Made by a program: the position numbers and the translations under genes
Shown: positions 6,857-17,100 of the stretch, piece by piece
How the letters are laid out: each line of letters opens with the position of its first letter
How positions within the stretch are numbered: the first letter of the stretch is position 1
The notes under the pieces: model-generated
Seen by the model: only the letters and a program-made list of their open reading frames with translations
Databases searched by the model: none
Told to the model about the DNA's origin: nothing
Origin: Pseudomonadota bacterium
GTDB taxonomy: Bacteria > Pseudomonadota > Gammaproteobacteria > Xanthomonadales > Xanthomonadaceae
Assembly: GCA_018242465.1 (NCBI GenBank)
Contig: JAFEBY010000046.1
Coordinates: 1 to 32,230, forward strand
DNA length: 32,230 bases
Direction: 5' to 3'

Positions 6857-9289
6857 TCAATTCCGTTGTTGCGCGTCCGACGGTTGCTGCGGCGCCGTGC
6901 CCTGATCAGGCGACGGCGCGGTCCCGTTGGCATCGGGCGCATTGGGATCGGGCGACTGGCCGTCGATCGTCTCGTCGGGGTTCGGCAACACGGCACTGCA
7001 CTGCTGGTACGCCGGCGCATAGCCCTGCACGAACGGCAGGCGCTGCGCACCCGGGCAGCTGGCGTCGCTGCTGCCCGATCCCGAGATCCATTGCCAATCG
7101 AGACCCTTGTTCTTCACCGTCAGCGCCGACGTCGGCAGCTTGCGGAAGATGCCCGACCACACGCGCATCGCGCCGGTCGCGCCATACAGTCCGGTCGGCT
7201 GGTTCTGGTCGTTGCCGACCCAGATCACCGCGAGATGATCGCCGGTCCAGCCGGCGAACCAGCTGTCGCGGCTGTCGTTGCTGGTCCCGGTTTTGCCTGC
7301 GGGCGTGAGGCGACCGAAGCCGTCCGCCATCAACTGGTGGCCGGTGCCGGAACTCACCGCACGCTGCAGCGCTACCGTGATCAGGTGCGCCGCCACCGAA
7401 TCGCCGGATTGCGCTGGCGCGGGCTTCTTGTCGTAGCGATTCACCGCCTTGCCCTGCGGATCGAGTACGCCGCGCACTGCGCGCAACGGCTGGATCTCGC
7501 CATCGCTGGCAAGGAACTGGTAGGCCTGCGCCATCGCGTACGGGCTCTGGTCGGTGGCACCGAGCAATACCGATGGTTGCTTACTGACGTCGAGGCCGGC
7601 CAGTACCTTGAGCAACTCGCTCACGCGCTCGGGTCCGACCTGCATGCCGATGCGGACCGTCGCCTGGTTGAGCGAACGCGCCAGCGCATCAATCACCCGC
7701 ACGCTGCCATGGCTTTCACCGTCCGAGTTGTCGGGGCTCCAGGTCTTGCCATTGCCAAGCAGCACGGTGACCGGCGTGTCCTCGACATAGGAGGCGAGCG
7801 ACCATTTCGACGGTTGTGCCAGCGCCAGCATGTACATGAACGGTTTGACCAGCGATCCGATGGGCCGTTGCGCGTCGAGCGCGCGATTGAAGCCCGGTTC
7901 GCGGAAATCACGGCTACCGACCACGGCCACCACTTCACCGGTGTGGACATCGGTGACGACGAGGCCGGCCTGCAGCGGCGGACGCCCGCGTGAACCGATT
8001 TTCGCCAGCGTGGCGGTGACCGAACCTTCGGCATAGGCCTGTGCCGATGGCGACATCGCCGTCATCACCGACAAGCCGGCGCCCTGCAGCGAATCACTGG
8101 AATAATCGCTGGCGAGCTGGCGGCGCACCAGATCGACATAGGCCGGGAAGCGGTTCGGCGGCCCGTTGCCGGGCGCAGGCGTCACTCCCAGCGGCGCCTT
8201 CATCGCGGCGTCGTATTCCTGCTGGGTGAGGATGTTGCTTTCGCGCATCTTGTCGAGCACGAAGCCTCGGCGCGCCATTGCGCGATCGGGATGGCGGCGC
8301 GGATCGTAGTACGACGGACCGCGGACGATGGCAATCAGCAGGGCGATCTGTTCGTTGTTGAGCGACTGCACGTCACGCCCGTACCAGAATTCCGACGCCG
8401 ATTCGATGCCGTGGATCGCCTGCGAACCCTGCTGGCCGAGATAGACCTGATTGAGATAGGTCTCGAGGATGGTGCGCTTGTCGTAGCGCATCTCGAGGAT
8501 GATGGCATAGAGGATTTCGTTGAGCTTGCGGCTCGGTGTCACTTCCTTGCCGATGCCGAGCAGGCCGCTGCGCGCGAGCTGCTGCGTCAGCGTGCTGGCG
8601 CCCTGGCGGCTCTCGCCGCCGGAACGCAATGCCACCCACAGCGCGCGCAACATGCCGAGCGGATCGACGCCGTGATGGCGCGCGAAATTCTTGTCCTCGA
8701 CCGCCTGCAGGCCGGTGACCAGTTTTTCAGGGACTTCATCGAGGCTGACCAGGCGGCGCTCTTCCTGGGCACGACCATAGAGCGTGGCGATGCGCGCGGG
8801 ATCGAGGCGGGTCGCCGCCACCGTCTTGCGGGTGTCGCGATCACTGACGGCAACGACACGATCATCGCCCAGCGTGACGTCGATGCGATGCGCCGCCACA
8901 TGGCCGCCGACATCGTCGAAGCCGCGACTGGAAATCAGCGCGTGGCTGCCTTTCAGTGCATACGTGCCGGGGCGTTCGCCAATGCCGTCGTTGTAATAGG
9001 CGGCGGCATCGAGCTCGGTTTTGAGCGTCGCGGTATCAAGGGCGATACCGGGCTGCAATTGCAGTGGCCGGGCGTAGACGCGCGTCGGCAACTGCCAGCG
9101 CAACTGATCGAAGCGCAGCGTGACCTGATGGTTGAGATAGAGCATGTACGGGATCAGGAACCCCAGCCCGACCCCGAGACAGACGAGGGACAGCTTGATC
9201 AGCCGCCGTGTCCATGGACGCGATCCGGCCGCATGGTCGTCCTCGTACTCGAGATCGTCGTCTTCGTCGTCGTTATCGATGCGCGCCAC
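6857..9289 (-). CDS. mrcB: Bifunctional peptidoglycan synthase, penicillin-binding protein 1B
   Basis: A class A PBP that polymerises lipid II and crosslinks peptidoglycan at the outer face of the inner membrane. Order of parts: a very acidic cytoplasmic tail (residues 5-19), one membrane helix (about 30-52), a UB2H-like region (about 60-160), a glycosyltransferase domain with catalytic E198 in AVEDKNF and ASTLTQQLAR, then a transpeptidase domain with SxxK at S479-K482 (GSLVKPF), SLN in ARSLNQATV, and KTGTS. A proline- and glutamine-rich tail of about 50 residues ends the protein. Length of 810 residues fits PBP1b (844 in E. coli). The only reasonable start is GTG 9289; no clear Shine-Dalgarno sequence precedes it. 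A TAGACT box at 9321-9316 could be its -10. It leads the run mrcB-yoaA-tsaB-DUF3298. Confidence 0.96.
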   Translation of the reverse strand: MARIDNDDEDDDLEYEDDHAAGSRPWTRRLIKLSLVCLGVGLGFLIPYMLYLNHQVTLRFDQLRWQLPTRVYARPLQLQPGIALDTATLKTELDAAAYYNDGIGERPGTYALKGSHALISSRGFDDVGGHVAAHRIDVTLGDDRVVAVSDRDTRKTVAATRLDPARIATLYGRAQEERRLVSLDEVPEKLVTGLQAVEDKNFARHHGVDPLGMLRALWVALRSGGESRQGASTLTQQLARSGLLGIGKEVTPSRKLNEILYAIILEMRYDKRTILETYLNQVYLGQQGSQAIHGIESASEFWYGRDVQSLNNEQIALLIAIVRGPSYYDPRRHPDRAMARRGFVLDKMRESNILTQQEYDAAMKAPLGVTPAPGNGPPNRFPAYVDLVRRQLASDYSSDSLQGAGLSVMTAMSPSAQAYAEGSVTATLAKIGSRGRPPLQAGLVVTDVHTGEVVAVVGSRDFREPGFNRALDAQRPIGSLVKPFMYMLALAQPSKWSLASYVEDTPVTVLLGNGKTWSPDNSDGESHGSVRVIDALARSLNQATVRIGMQVGPERVSELLKVLAGLDVSKQPSVLLGATDQSPYAMAQAYQFLASDGEIQPLRAVRGVLDPQGKAVNRYDKKPAPAQSGDSVAAHLITVALQRAVSSGTGHQLMADGFGRLTPAGKTGTSNDSRDSWFAGWTGDHLAVIWVGNDQNQPTGLYGATGAMRVWSGIFRKLPTSALTVKNKGLDWQWISGSGSSDASCPGAQRLPFVQGYAPAYQQCSAVLPNPDETIDGQSPDPNAPDANGTAPSPDQGTAPQQPSDAQQRN

Positions 9290-9328
9290 GCGAAAAACCG
9301 CAGGGAGAAAGGCGCAGTCTAGAGCAGA

Positions 9329-9346
9329 ACGGCATCACGACGCCGT
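9329..9346 (-). other. Weak hairpin in the glycosyltransferase-mrcB spacer
   Basis: ACGGC (9329-9333) and GCCGT (9342-9346) form a 5-bp stem with an 8-base loop just after the stop of the upstream glycosyltransferase on the minus strand. The bases following on that strand are only moderately T-rich. It may attenuate read-through into mrcB, but it is too short to call a terminator with confidence. Nothing else is visible in the 9290-9352 spacer apart from the possible -10 for mrcB. Confidence 0.25.
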
Positions 9347-9352
9347 CGGCAT

Positions 9353-10252
9353 TCAGCCCGCGTCGGGGTCAGGGCCTTCCCGGCCCGCCAGTCCGTCACG
9401 CAGGCCGCGGCACATCGCCCGCAGATTGGCCACGCGGGGTGCCACCACCAGCGAAAACCCGAGGAATTTCAGGATTGCACGCGGGACATCCTGGGCGATC
9501 CAGCGCCACGGCGTGTCCGCCCGGCGATACAGCAGCACGCGGTTGCGCATGATGGTGTACAGCCGGCCCGGGCCATGAATGATCGCCCTGCCACCCGGCC
9601 GCCAGTGCAGGCGATCGCCGATGCGGTGCTTCATTCCGGCATCGGCTACCCCGACCAGGCGGTAACCGCGGGCCCTGGCACGGAAACACCATTCGAGATC
9701 GATGTTGTCGATGAACAGCCCAGCGTCCATGTCGCCGATGGCGTTGATCGCATGCAGCGGAATCAGGCAGCCGGAAGTGATCAGGAAATCGCAATCGACG
9801 ACTTCACCGGATGCGGGCCGCAACTTGTGGTTGAACGGGAAACCGATGCGCACGAACGGTGCGACTTCGCCGGTGCGGGCGTCGACATGGGCGGGGCCAG
9901 CCGCGGCCAGAGATTCGCCCCCTGCGTGGAGTGCTTCCCGGAGTCGGGCCACCATGTCGCCGGCGGGCAGGCTGTCCTGGTCCATCAACAGGACATGGTC
10001 ATGGCCGTGCGCACGCGCCACGGCAATGCCCTGGTTGAGCGCAGCCCCCACGCCAAGGTTGTCCTGGTTGCCGATGATGTCGATCCTGCGCGTCGCCGCG
10101 AATCCACGGATCGACTCGACATTTGCCGACGCGTTGTCGACCAGCCACAGGCGATCGACCTGCGGCAGCAAAGCATCGACCAGAGCTTGCAACGTGGCCA
10201 TATCGGGGCGATACGTCACCACGATGGCGGCGATGGACGATGCCTGCGCCAT
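9353..10252 (-). CDS. Family 2 glycosyltransferase, rhamnosyltransferase-like
   Basis: A 299-residue GT-A fold sugar transferase, probably acting in assembly of a cell-surface polysaccharide at the cytoplasmic face of the inner membrane. It begins IAAIVVTYRPDMATLQALVD, then has LWLVDNAS, NQDNLGVGAALNQGI and HVLLMDQDSLP, a pattern typical of the rhamnosyltransferase group (RfbF/WbbL-like). The acidic motif DQDS supplies the metal-sugar nucleotide site. A later FIDNIDLEWCFRARARGYRL segment carries the usual D-x-E-W acceptor-side motif. The ATG at 10252 shares one base with the stop of the preceding glycosyltransferase (TGATG), so translation is probably coupled. Donor and acceptor cannot be told from sequence. 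A longer open frame upstream to 10633 is only the shadow of that neighbour. Confidence 0.87.
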   Translation of the reverse strand: MAQASSIAAIVVTYRPDMATLQALVDALLPQVDRLWLVDNASANVESIRGFAATRRIDIIGNQDNLGVGAALNQGIAVARAHGHDHVLLMDQDSLPAGDMVARLREALHAGGESLAAAGPAHVDARTGEVAPFVRIGFPFNHKLRPASGEVVDCDFLITSGCLIPLHAINAIGDMDAGLFIDNIDLEWCFRARARGYRLVGVADAGMKHRIGDRLHWRPGGRAIIHGPGRLYTIMRNRVLLYRRADTPWRWIAQDVPRAILKFLGFSLVVAPRVANLRAMCRGLRDGLAGREGPDPDAG

Positions 10253-11226
10253 CAATCCAATCCCGACAGGTCGGCGGCTGCGGAACGCAAGCCGGAACCG
10301 TAGCGGCGATAGCCACCGCGCAGCAATTCGCGGCCGACATGGGTGATACGCGCCAACGGCGATGCCGGGAGATCTGCGCGCGCCACGGCGTGGCGCGAGC
10401 GATCCGCGACTGCAGCGCGAATGGCCGGCGACGATGTCGCACGCTGCTCGAGCTCGCGCATCCGCAGCACCTGCCGCTCCTGGTAGGCACGCCGCGATAC
10501 ACCGATGCCCATCTGTTGCAATGGCGATTTCTCCGTTGCACCGATCTGGTTGCCGCCATGCTGGCGATACTCGATCAACGCGCGTTCGATGGTATCGACA
10601 CGACCATGCATCGAAGCGATCATCGCCATCCATTCATCGTGCGCCCAGTGCGCCGCGAATGGCGTCGCCAGCGCCACCACTTCGCGCCGCAGCGCCATCG
10701 TCGCGCCGGTGACGATGTTCCGTCGCAGCAGCACGTCGAAGGCATCGCCACGGTGCATCGCCGCCAGTTCGCGCGGGGTCACTTCCAGCACATCGAAGAG
10801 GGTGCGCCCGATCGCCACCCCCGCCCCATCCACCAGCCGCGCATCGGAATGCAGGACCAGCAGCGACGGATCGGCAGCGAATGCAGCCATCATCGTCGCG
10901 ATCTTTTCGGGATGCCAGACATCGTCCTGGTCGCAGGTGAACAGGACGTCGGCATCGGCGCGCGCCAGCGCCTGTTCGAAATGCTTGATGTAGCCGGAAG
11001 CCTCGGCATTGCGATGGAGGACCACATCGACACCCTCCGAGCGCTGCTCTTGGGCGAAGGATTGCAGCAGGGTCCAGCTGTCGTCCGTCGAGCCATCATC
11101 CGACAACACGTACTGGTCGATGCGCTGTGTCTGCGCGCGCAAGCTATCGAGTTGCTGCGGCAGGTAGCGCTCGCCGTTCCAGCTGCACAGCACCACCGCG
11201 CAGCGCAGGTCGGTCGGCGCACTCAT
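10252..11226 (-). CDS. Family 2 glycosyltransferase
   Basis: A 324-residue GT-A glycosyltransferase with AVVLCSWNGERYLPQQLDSL at the N-terminus, VLSDDGSTDDSW, and the acidic site FTCDQDDVWHPEKI. This belongs to the group often found in O-antigen and exopolysaccharide clusters. HDEWMAMIASMHG and YRQHGGNQIG near the middle are typical of the same group. No membrane helices are visible, so it is likely peripheral at the inner membrane. The start at ATG 11226 makes an ATGA overlap with the stop of the epimerase-like gene; an ATG at 11241 would add five residues. Together with the following rhamnosyltransferase-like gene it forms a coupled pair, probably adding successive sugars. Specificity is unknown. 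Confidence 0.87.
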   Translation of the reverse strand: MSAPTDLRCAVVLCSWNGERYLPQQLDSLRAQTQRIDQYVLSDDGSTDDSWTLLQSFAQEQRSEGVDVVLHRNAEASGYIKHFEQALARADADVLFTCDQDDVWHPEKIATMMAAFAADPSLLVLHSDARLVDGAGVAIGRTLFDVLEVTPRELAAMHRGDAFDVLLRRNIVTGATMALRREVVALATPFAAHWAHDEWMAMIASMHGRVDTIERALIEYRQHGGNQIGATEKSPLQQMGIGVSRRAYQERQVLRMRELEQRATSSPAIRAAVADRSRHAVARADLPASPLARITHVGRELLRGGYRRYGSGLRSAAADLSGLD

Positions 11227-12065
11227 GGCTGGGCCTGCCATGTCGACATGCTCGGCTGGAACGGACGCGGATGCACGCCGAGTACCTGTGCAGCGACCGT
11301 GTTGTCAGCGACAAGATCGTGATCAAGCCGCGACAGCGCACCGCGCAGGCGCGGCAGCAGGCGCGAGGCCAGGGGCAGCACGGCAGACGGAATCGCCAGC
11401 GGCAACGTCGAACGATCGAGGCTGGCGCGTACGCGGCGAAACATCTCGCCTACATGGAGGCGTTCACCGCCGCCGAGTTCGATGATGCGGGAAGCCGCGG
11501 CTTCGTTGCGCAATGCTGACAGCGCAGCCTGGGCGACATCCTGCGCATGCACCGGCTGGCGCAGCCCACGGCCTGGCGGCATCGGGAACACGCGCGTCCG
11601 CAGCGCACGCCGCGCGATGGGCGTCAGGTTGCGATCAAGCCCGACGCCGTAAATCATCGTCGGTCGCAGCAGTGTCCAGCGCATGCCGAGTCGTCCGCAT
11701 TCGCGCTGCAGTACCGTCTCGCCGCGCAGCAAGCGGCCGGCAACCGCGCGATCCTCGGGGACATTGGAATCGCGCTTGCTCACTGCACTCATCGAACTGG
11801 TGGCAACCACCACACGCGCCGGCGCATCCGTCTGTGTCGACAGCCATTCCGCCAGGCCATCCAGCGGCCCGAAGCTGATGATCGCTTCGAGCGCCGGCAT
11901 ATTCGTCGGCACATTGGGCAGCGCGCCCTGCTTCCATTCCACCTGCGGCGAATTCGCGCGATGCGGATCTCGCGATAGCGCGACCACTTCCGCACCGGCA
12001 TTCGCCAACAACGGCAATGCGGCAACTCCGAGTTGGCTGGTGGCGCCGGTCAGGAGGATGCGCAT
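11223..12065 (-). CDS. NAD(P)-binding epimerase/dehydratase-like protein (atypical extended SDR)
   Basis: A 280-residue Rossmann-fold protein. The N-terminus MRILLTGATSQLGVAALPLL carries a nucleotide-binding glycine motif (GATSQLG). VVVATSSMSAV and WTLLRPTMIYG are the two other landmarks of nucleotide-sugar epimerase-like SDRs, and HAQDVAQAALSAL matches the usual substrate-domain segment. The catalytic YxxxK of classical SDRs is not where expected: after SSMSAVSK there is no tyrosine before the GETVLQ helix. It may therefore be an atypical SDR with a binding or redox role different from sugar epimerisation. It overlaps relA by one base (TGATG) and the next glycosyltransferase by four, implying co-expression with surface sugar transfer. 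Confidence 0.8.
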   Translation of the reverse strand: MRILLTGATSQLGVAALPLLANAGAEVVALSRDPHRANSPQVEWKQGALPNVPTNMPALEAIISFGPLDGLAEWLSTQTDAPARVVVATSSMSAVSKRDSNVPEDRAVAGRLLRGETVLQRECGRLGMRWTLLRPTMIYGVGLDRNLTPIARRALRTRVFPMPPGRGLRQPVHAQDVAQAALSALRNEAAASRIIELGGGERLHVGEMFRRVRASLDRSTLPLAIPSAVLPLASRLLPRLRGALSRLDHDLVADNTVAAQVLGVHPRPFQPSMSTWQAQP

Positions 12066-14164
12066 CAGGACCGCGGCCTCCGCGCCGCACGCACGCCACG
12101 CAACGCCAGCAGCGCATCGGTCAGTTGCGCCAATTGATCGACATCGCGCACCCGTACCTGCACTCGCACCTGCACCCCCTGCTTCGATGGATGCACTTCA
12201 AGCGCATCCATCGTACAGCCCGCCTGCGCCACCACATTGACGATGTCGCGTGCCAGCAGCGGACGATCCTCGCCATCCACCACCAGCGCGACACGCTGCG
12301 TCTCGTGCCGACCCCATTCGACGTCGACGACGCGCTCGGGCGCGCGCTCGGACATGCGCAGCAACGTCGGGCAATCGGCGCGATGCACGCTCACCTGGTG
12401 GCCGCGGGTGAGGTAGCCGATCGCCGGTTCGCCCGGCACCGGCTGGCAGCAGCGCGCGATCTGCGAAACGAGATTCTCGAGGCCGCCGATGCGCAGGCGG
12501 TTCGATGGCACCGGCGTGATGTCGCGGCCGCTGCGGATCGTCGTCGGTTCACTATCCTCCGGTTCGGCGCGCTCGGCCTCGGTGATCGCGCGCAATACTT
12601 GCGTCGGACCGATTTCACCCAACGCCACCCGCATGTACAACTCGTCGACGTTGTTGACCTGCTGGAAACGCTCGAGCACCGGCTCCAGCGGACTGCGTGC
12701 CCGGCCATAGCGCTTGAGTTCGCGTTCCAGCATGTCGCGCCCAACCTGCACGTTGCGCGCGCGATCGAGCTTGCGGAACCACGCCCGCACCTTGTCGCGC
12801 GAGCGTGCGTTGGCGAGATAGCGATTGCCCGGCAGCAACCAGTCGCGACGCGGCGTCGCTTCCTTGCCGGCGATGATCTCGACGCGCTGGCCGGTCGCCA
12901 GCGGCGTGTCGAGCGGGACGATGCGGCCATCGACGCGCGCACCACGACAACGATGGCCGAGTTCGGTATGCAGCCGATAGGCAAAGTCCAGCGGCGTCGA
13001 ACCGGTCGGCAAATCGACCACCTCGCCGCGCGGCGTCAAGGCGTAGATGCGATCTTCGACCAGTTCGCTGTCGAATTCCTCGGCGAGCGCGGCATCGCCC
13101 CCCTGCGTCTGCACATCGAGCAACTGGCGCATCCACACCACCCGGCGCTCCAGCGCGCTGTCGGACGGCCCGCCTTCCTTGTAACGCCAGTGCGCGGCAA
13201 CGCCGAGTTCGGCGCTGCGATGCATTTCGTGGGTGCGGAATTGGATCTCGAACACCTTGCCGGCAGGACCGACCACCGCCGTGTGCAGCGAACGATAGTC
13301 GTTGTTCTTCGGCCGCGCGATGTAATCGTCGAACTCGCCCGGCACCGGCGGCCATAGCGCATGCGCAACACCGAGTGCGGCGTAGCAATCGGCAATGCTA
13401 TCGACCATCACCCGCAACGCGCGCAAATCGTGCAGCGCCTCGAACGGCAGCGACTTGCGCTCCATCTTCCGCCAGATGCTGTAGATGTGCTTGGGCCTGC
13501 CGCTGACCGTGGCTTTGATCGCGTGTTCCTGCAGGGCGGCGTCCAGTGCCTTCTTTGCGGTATTGATGTCGTGTTCGCGTTCGCGCCGGCGTTCGTCGAC
13601 CAGGCCGGCAACCCGGCGGTAATCGTCGGGCGACAGCACGCGAAAGGCGAGGTCCTCGAGTTCCCACTTCAATTGCCACACACCGAGGCGATTGGCCAAG
13701 GGCGCATGGATGTCGCGCACGGCGCGCGCCAACGCCAGCGTGGCGTCATCGCGGCGATCGGCATGCGAGCGCAGTTCGGCCAGGCGCGTCGCCAACAGGA
13801 TCGGCACCACCCGCAGGTCGCGCGTCATCGCCAGCAGCAGCCGGCGCAACCCTTCGGGATTGCTGCCGCCCGCGGACTGCCCATGCAACGCCAGCACCTG
13901 GCGTTCCGCCGCCTGCCCTTCGATCAGTTCCGCCAGCGCAACGCGTTCGCTGTCCGGCAGGGACGCGCCACTGGCGCCGATCGTCGCGGCGATCGCGGTA
14001 TCGGCATCGGCACCCAATGCAGCCAATGCATCCAGCGCCTGCGGCAACCACGGGGGCATCGGGGCATCGGCCAATGCCGCGCGCAACGCCTGTGCACGCG
14101 CTTCCGGCAGATTCGCCAGCAGAGCATGGTTCAACACGGCAGCAGTGGCAGGAGAAGTGGACAT
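12065..14164 (-). CDS. relA: (p)ppGpp synthetase RelA
   Basis: The ribosome-associated synthetase transfers pyrophosphate from ATP to GTP or GDP when uncharged tRNA enters the A site. The 699-residue chain has a degenerate HD half (about 1-190) without the HD metal motif, a synthetase domain (about 200-330) with EFDDY at 277-281, RPKNNDYRSLHT and ELGVAAHWRYKEG, a TGS domain (YALTPRGEVVDLPTGSTPLDF), a CCQPVPGE...HRADC zinc-finger-like region, and a C-terminal ACT domain. The acidic EFDD form, rather than R-x-K-D, marks a monofunctional RelA as opposed to SpoT. ATG 14164 lies 12 bases after the hrpA stop. It leads the coupled epimerase and glycosyltransferase genes, so all may share one transcript. 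Confidence 0.95.
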   Translation of the reverse strand: MSTSPATAAVLNHALLANLPEARAQALRAALADAPMPPWLPQALDALAALGADADTAIAATIGASGASLPDSERVALAELIEGQAAERQVLALHGQSAGGSNPEGLRRLLLAMTRDLRVVPILLATRLAELRSHADRRDDATLALARAVRDIHAPLANRLGVWQLKWELEDLAFRVLSPDDYRRVAGLVDERRREREHDINTAKKALDAALQEHAIKATVSGRPKHIYSIWRKMERKSLPFEALHDLRALRVMVDSIADCYAALGVAHALWPPVPGEFDDYIARPKNNDYRSLHTAVVGPAGKVFEIQFRTHEMHRSAELGVAAHWRYKEGGPSDSALERRVVWMRQLLDVQTQGGDAALAEEFDSELVEDRIYALTPRGEVVDLPTGSTPLDFAYRLHTELGHRCRGARVDGRIVPLDTPLATGQRVEIIAGKEATPRRDWLLPGNRYLANARSRDKVRAWFRKLDRARNVQVGRDMLERELKRYGRARSPLEPVLERFQQVNNVDELYMRVALGEIGPTQVLRAITEAERAEPEDSEPTTIRSGRDITPVPSNRLRIGGLENLVSQIARCCQPVPGEPAIGYLTRGHQVSVHRADCPTLLRMSERAPERVVDVEWGRHETQRVALVVDGEDRPLLARDIVNVVAQAGCTMDALEVHPSKQGVQVRVQVRVRDVDQLAQLTDALLALRGVRAARRPRS

Positions 14165-14176
14165 CGCCTCGCTACG

Positions 14177-17100
14177 TTACCTCAGGCCGGTGATGCGGCC
14201 CGCAAGTTTCTTGGCGGAGACGCCGCCCTTCACGCCGAGTTCCTGGGCGAAGGTGGCGACGCGCAATTCCTCCAGTTCCCAGCGCAAGGCCCGTGCCTGC
14301 GCATCGTCGGGAACAGCAGCGGCCAATGCATCGACGAAGGGCTTGAGTTCGAGCATGCGCGCCTGGTCCTTGACCGGGTCGCGCTGCGCACGCTCGGCGC
14401 GCAACGATAACGCCTTCAACCAGCGCGGATATTCCGACAAGGCGTCCGCCGGCACTTCACGCAGGAAGCCCGGACGCGCCAGCGTTTCGAGGTGCGCGCG
14501 CATGTCGTCGAGATTGCCACTGGCCCAACCCATCAATTTCGATTCCAGGCGCGCACGGATATCGGCGATCAGCGACAAAATGGTTTCGGCCTGTTGCAGG
14601 CGCTGCATCGCTTCGGCGAACAACGCCTTGCCGATGGCGTCGCGGCGGACTGCAAAGGCTTCGGCATCGCGAATCGCGGCCAGTCCATCGGCAGACAACG
14701 CGGCGAACGCGCCGTCGACCAGGTCTTCGCGCAGGCGATCGCTTTCCGTGGTTTTGCCGCCTTGCCGCGGTAACGCCGATTCGATCGCCGCATACAGCAG
14801 TGCGGTCCTGGCCTGTACCGGCAACTGGCGGCGCGCCTGCTTCAGCTTGTCGGCCAAAGCGAGCCGCAACAGGCGACGCACGCCGTGGACATGATGGCGC
14901 TCGGCCACTTCGCGCTGGGCATGCACGTGCAGCGAGACGGTTTCACCGTCGTCGTGCAGGGCCGGGAATGCGGGGATGCCACCATCACCAGTGAGCTGCG
15001 CGGGAATCGCCACGTCCGGGAAACGGATCAGCCCTGCGCGTGCGAGGTCCCTGGCGGCGCGACCGGCAAACGCGCGTTGCGCACGCGCGCCGAACTTCAC
15101 CCGCAGCTCAGCCAAATCGCGCGAGCTGGCAATCACATTCTTCCCGGATTCGTCCTGCACCTGCAGGTTCATGCGCAAATGCGGCTCGATGCTCGCCTCG
15201 TCGAAATCGATCGCGCCCACCTCGACACCCGACAATCGTTTGAGAAAGCGCGCCAATGTCGAGACGAATGCATCGGCCTCCGGCTCGCGATGCGCCTCGG
15301 CGAAGGCGCGACCGAAATCCGGCGCCGGGACGAAATTGCGTCGCAAGACCTTCGGCAGCGATTTGATCAGTGCGGTCGCTTTGTCTTGCACGAAGCCGGG
15401 CGCCAGCCACGACAGTCTTGCCTCGTCCAGTGCGTTGAGCAGGTGCAGCGGCACCACCAGCGTCATGCCGTCGTCGAGTGCGCCGGGCTCGAAGCGGTAG
15501 CGCACGGCCAGCCGCACGTCACCGATCGCAAGGTACGGCGGGAAGCGCGCGGCATCGGTTTCGTCGGCGACCAGCAGGTCGTTGCGCGTCCACTCCAGCG
15601 TCGCCTGCGCTTCTTTCGACAATGCCTTCCACCACGCATCCAGCGCCTGTGCGTTGTGCACATGCGGCGGCAGGCGATCGAGATACCAGCGCGCCTGCCA
15701 GTCCTCGTCCACCACCAGTCCGGCGCGACGCTGCTTGGCTTCCTCTTCCTTCGCAAGCTCCAGCGTGCGCAGGTTGCTGGCGAGGAAACCGCTGCGGGTG
15801 TTGATCTCGCCCGTCACCAATCCATCGCGCACGAAGATCGCGCGGGATTCTTCCGGATACAGCGCGCCGTAGTGCACCGGCTTCTTGGGCGCGAGCACGA
15901 GACCAAACAGACTGATCTGCTCGCTGCCGAGCACGCGTCCTTGCGAACGCGACCAGTGCGGATCGTGGTGACGGCGCGCCAGCAGGTGCGGCAATTCGGA
16001 AATCGCCCACTCCGGCTCGATCGTCGCATTGGTGATCGCCCAGACTTTCTCGGTATCGAGCAATGTCGCCGAGAGCAGCCACGGCGATGGCTTCTTCGCC
16101 AATGCCGAGCCCGGGAACAATTGGAAACGTCGTCCACGTGGCCCTTCATAGACGCCTCGTTCGCCGAGATGGCCGATCTGGGCCGGCAATCCCGCGATCA
16201 ATGCCCGATGGAGGCTGGCGTACTCGGCACCCTTGGGATTCGCCTCGTCCGACCACCCCAGCTCCACGCACTGCAATTTCAGCTGGCGATGCAGCTCGCG
16301 CCATTCGCGCAGGCGCAGGAAACCGAGGAAGTTCTTCTCCGCCCACTTGCGCAGCTGCGACTGGCTCATCTCCTCGTGGGCGGCGCGATAGGCTTCCCAC
16401 AGGTTCCAGATGCCGACGAATTCCGATTTCGGATCCGCGAACTGCGCATGCGCGGTGTCGGCAGCCGCGCGCGCATCGGCCGGACGTTCGCGCGGGTCCT
16501 GGATGCCGAGGAAACTCGCGATCGCCAGCATTTCCCGCAGGCAGCCGTGGGTGTGCGCGGCGATCAACATGCGCGCCAGCTTCACATCCACCGGCAGTCG
16601 CGCCATCTGCCTGCCGATCGCGGTCAACTTGCGATTGGCATCGATCGCGCCGAGCTCGGTCAGCTGCTGCCAACCGTCGGCGATCGCGCGCGGATCGGGG
16701 GCGTCGAGGAACGGAAATCGTTCGATTTCGCCCAGCCCGATGCTCAACATGCGCAGGATCACGCCAGCCAGCGCGGAACGCCGGATTTCGGGATCGGTGA
16801 ACTCGGCGCGCGCAGCGGAATCAGCTTCCGAATACAGGCGGATGCAGACGCCATCGGCGATGCGACCACAGCGCCCGGCGCGCTGGTTGGCACTGGCCTG
16901 CGAGATCTCCTCGATATGCAGGCGATCGAGCTTCTGGCGCGGGCTGTAGCGCTTGACGCGAGCGAAGCCGGGATCGACCACGTAACGGATGCGCGGCACC
17001 GTCAGCGAGGTCTCAGCGACATTGGTCGCCAGCACGATGCGGCGTTTCGGCCCCGGCTGGAACACTTTGTCCTGATCCTTCGCCGACAGCCGCGCGTACA

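Noticed and set aside
10253-10633. Extended N-terminus for the rhamnosyltransferase-like gene
   Set aside because: This stretch is the complement frame of the adjacent glycosyltransferase and has Arg/Ala-rich composition; the family motif starts just after ATG 10252.
12017-13357. A 446-codon plus-strand frame opposite relA
   Set aside because: RelA domains are clear on the minus strand; the composition of the antisense frame is artefactual.
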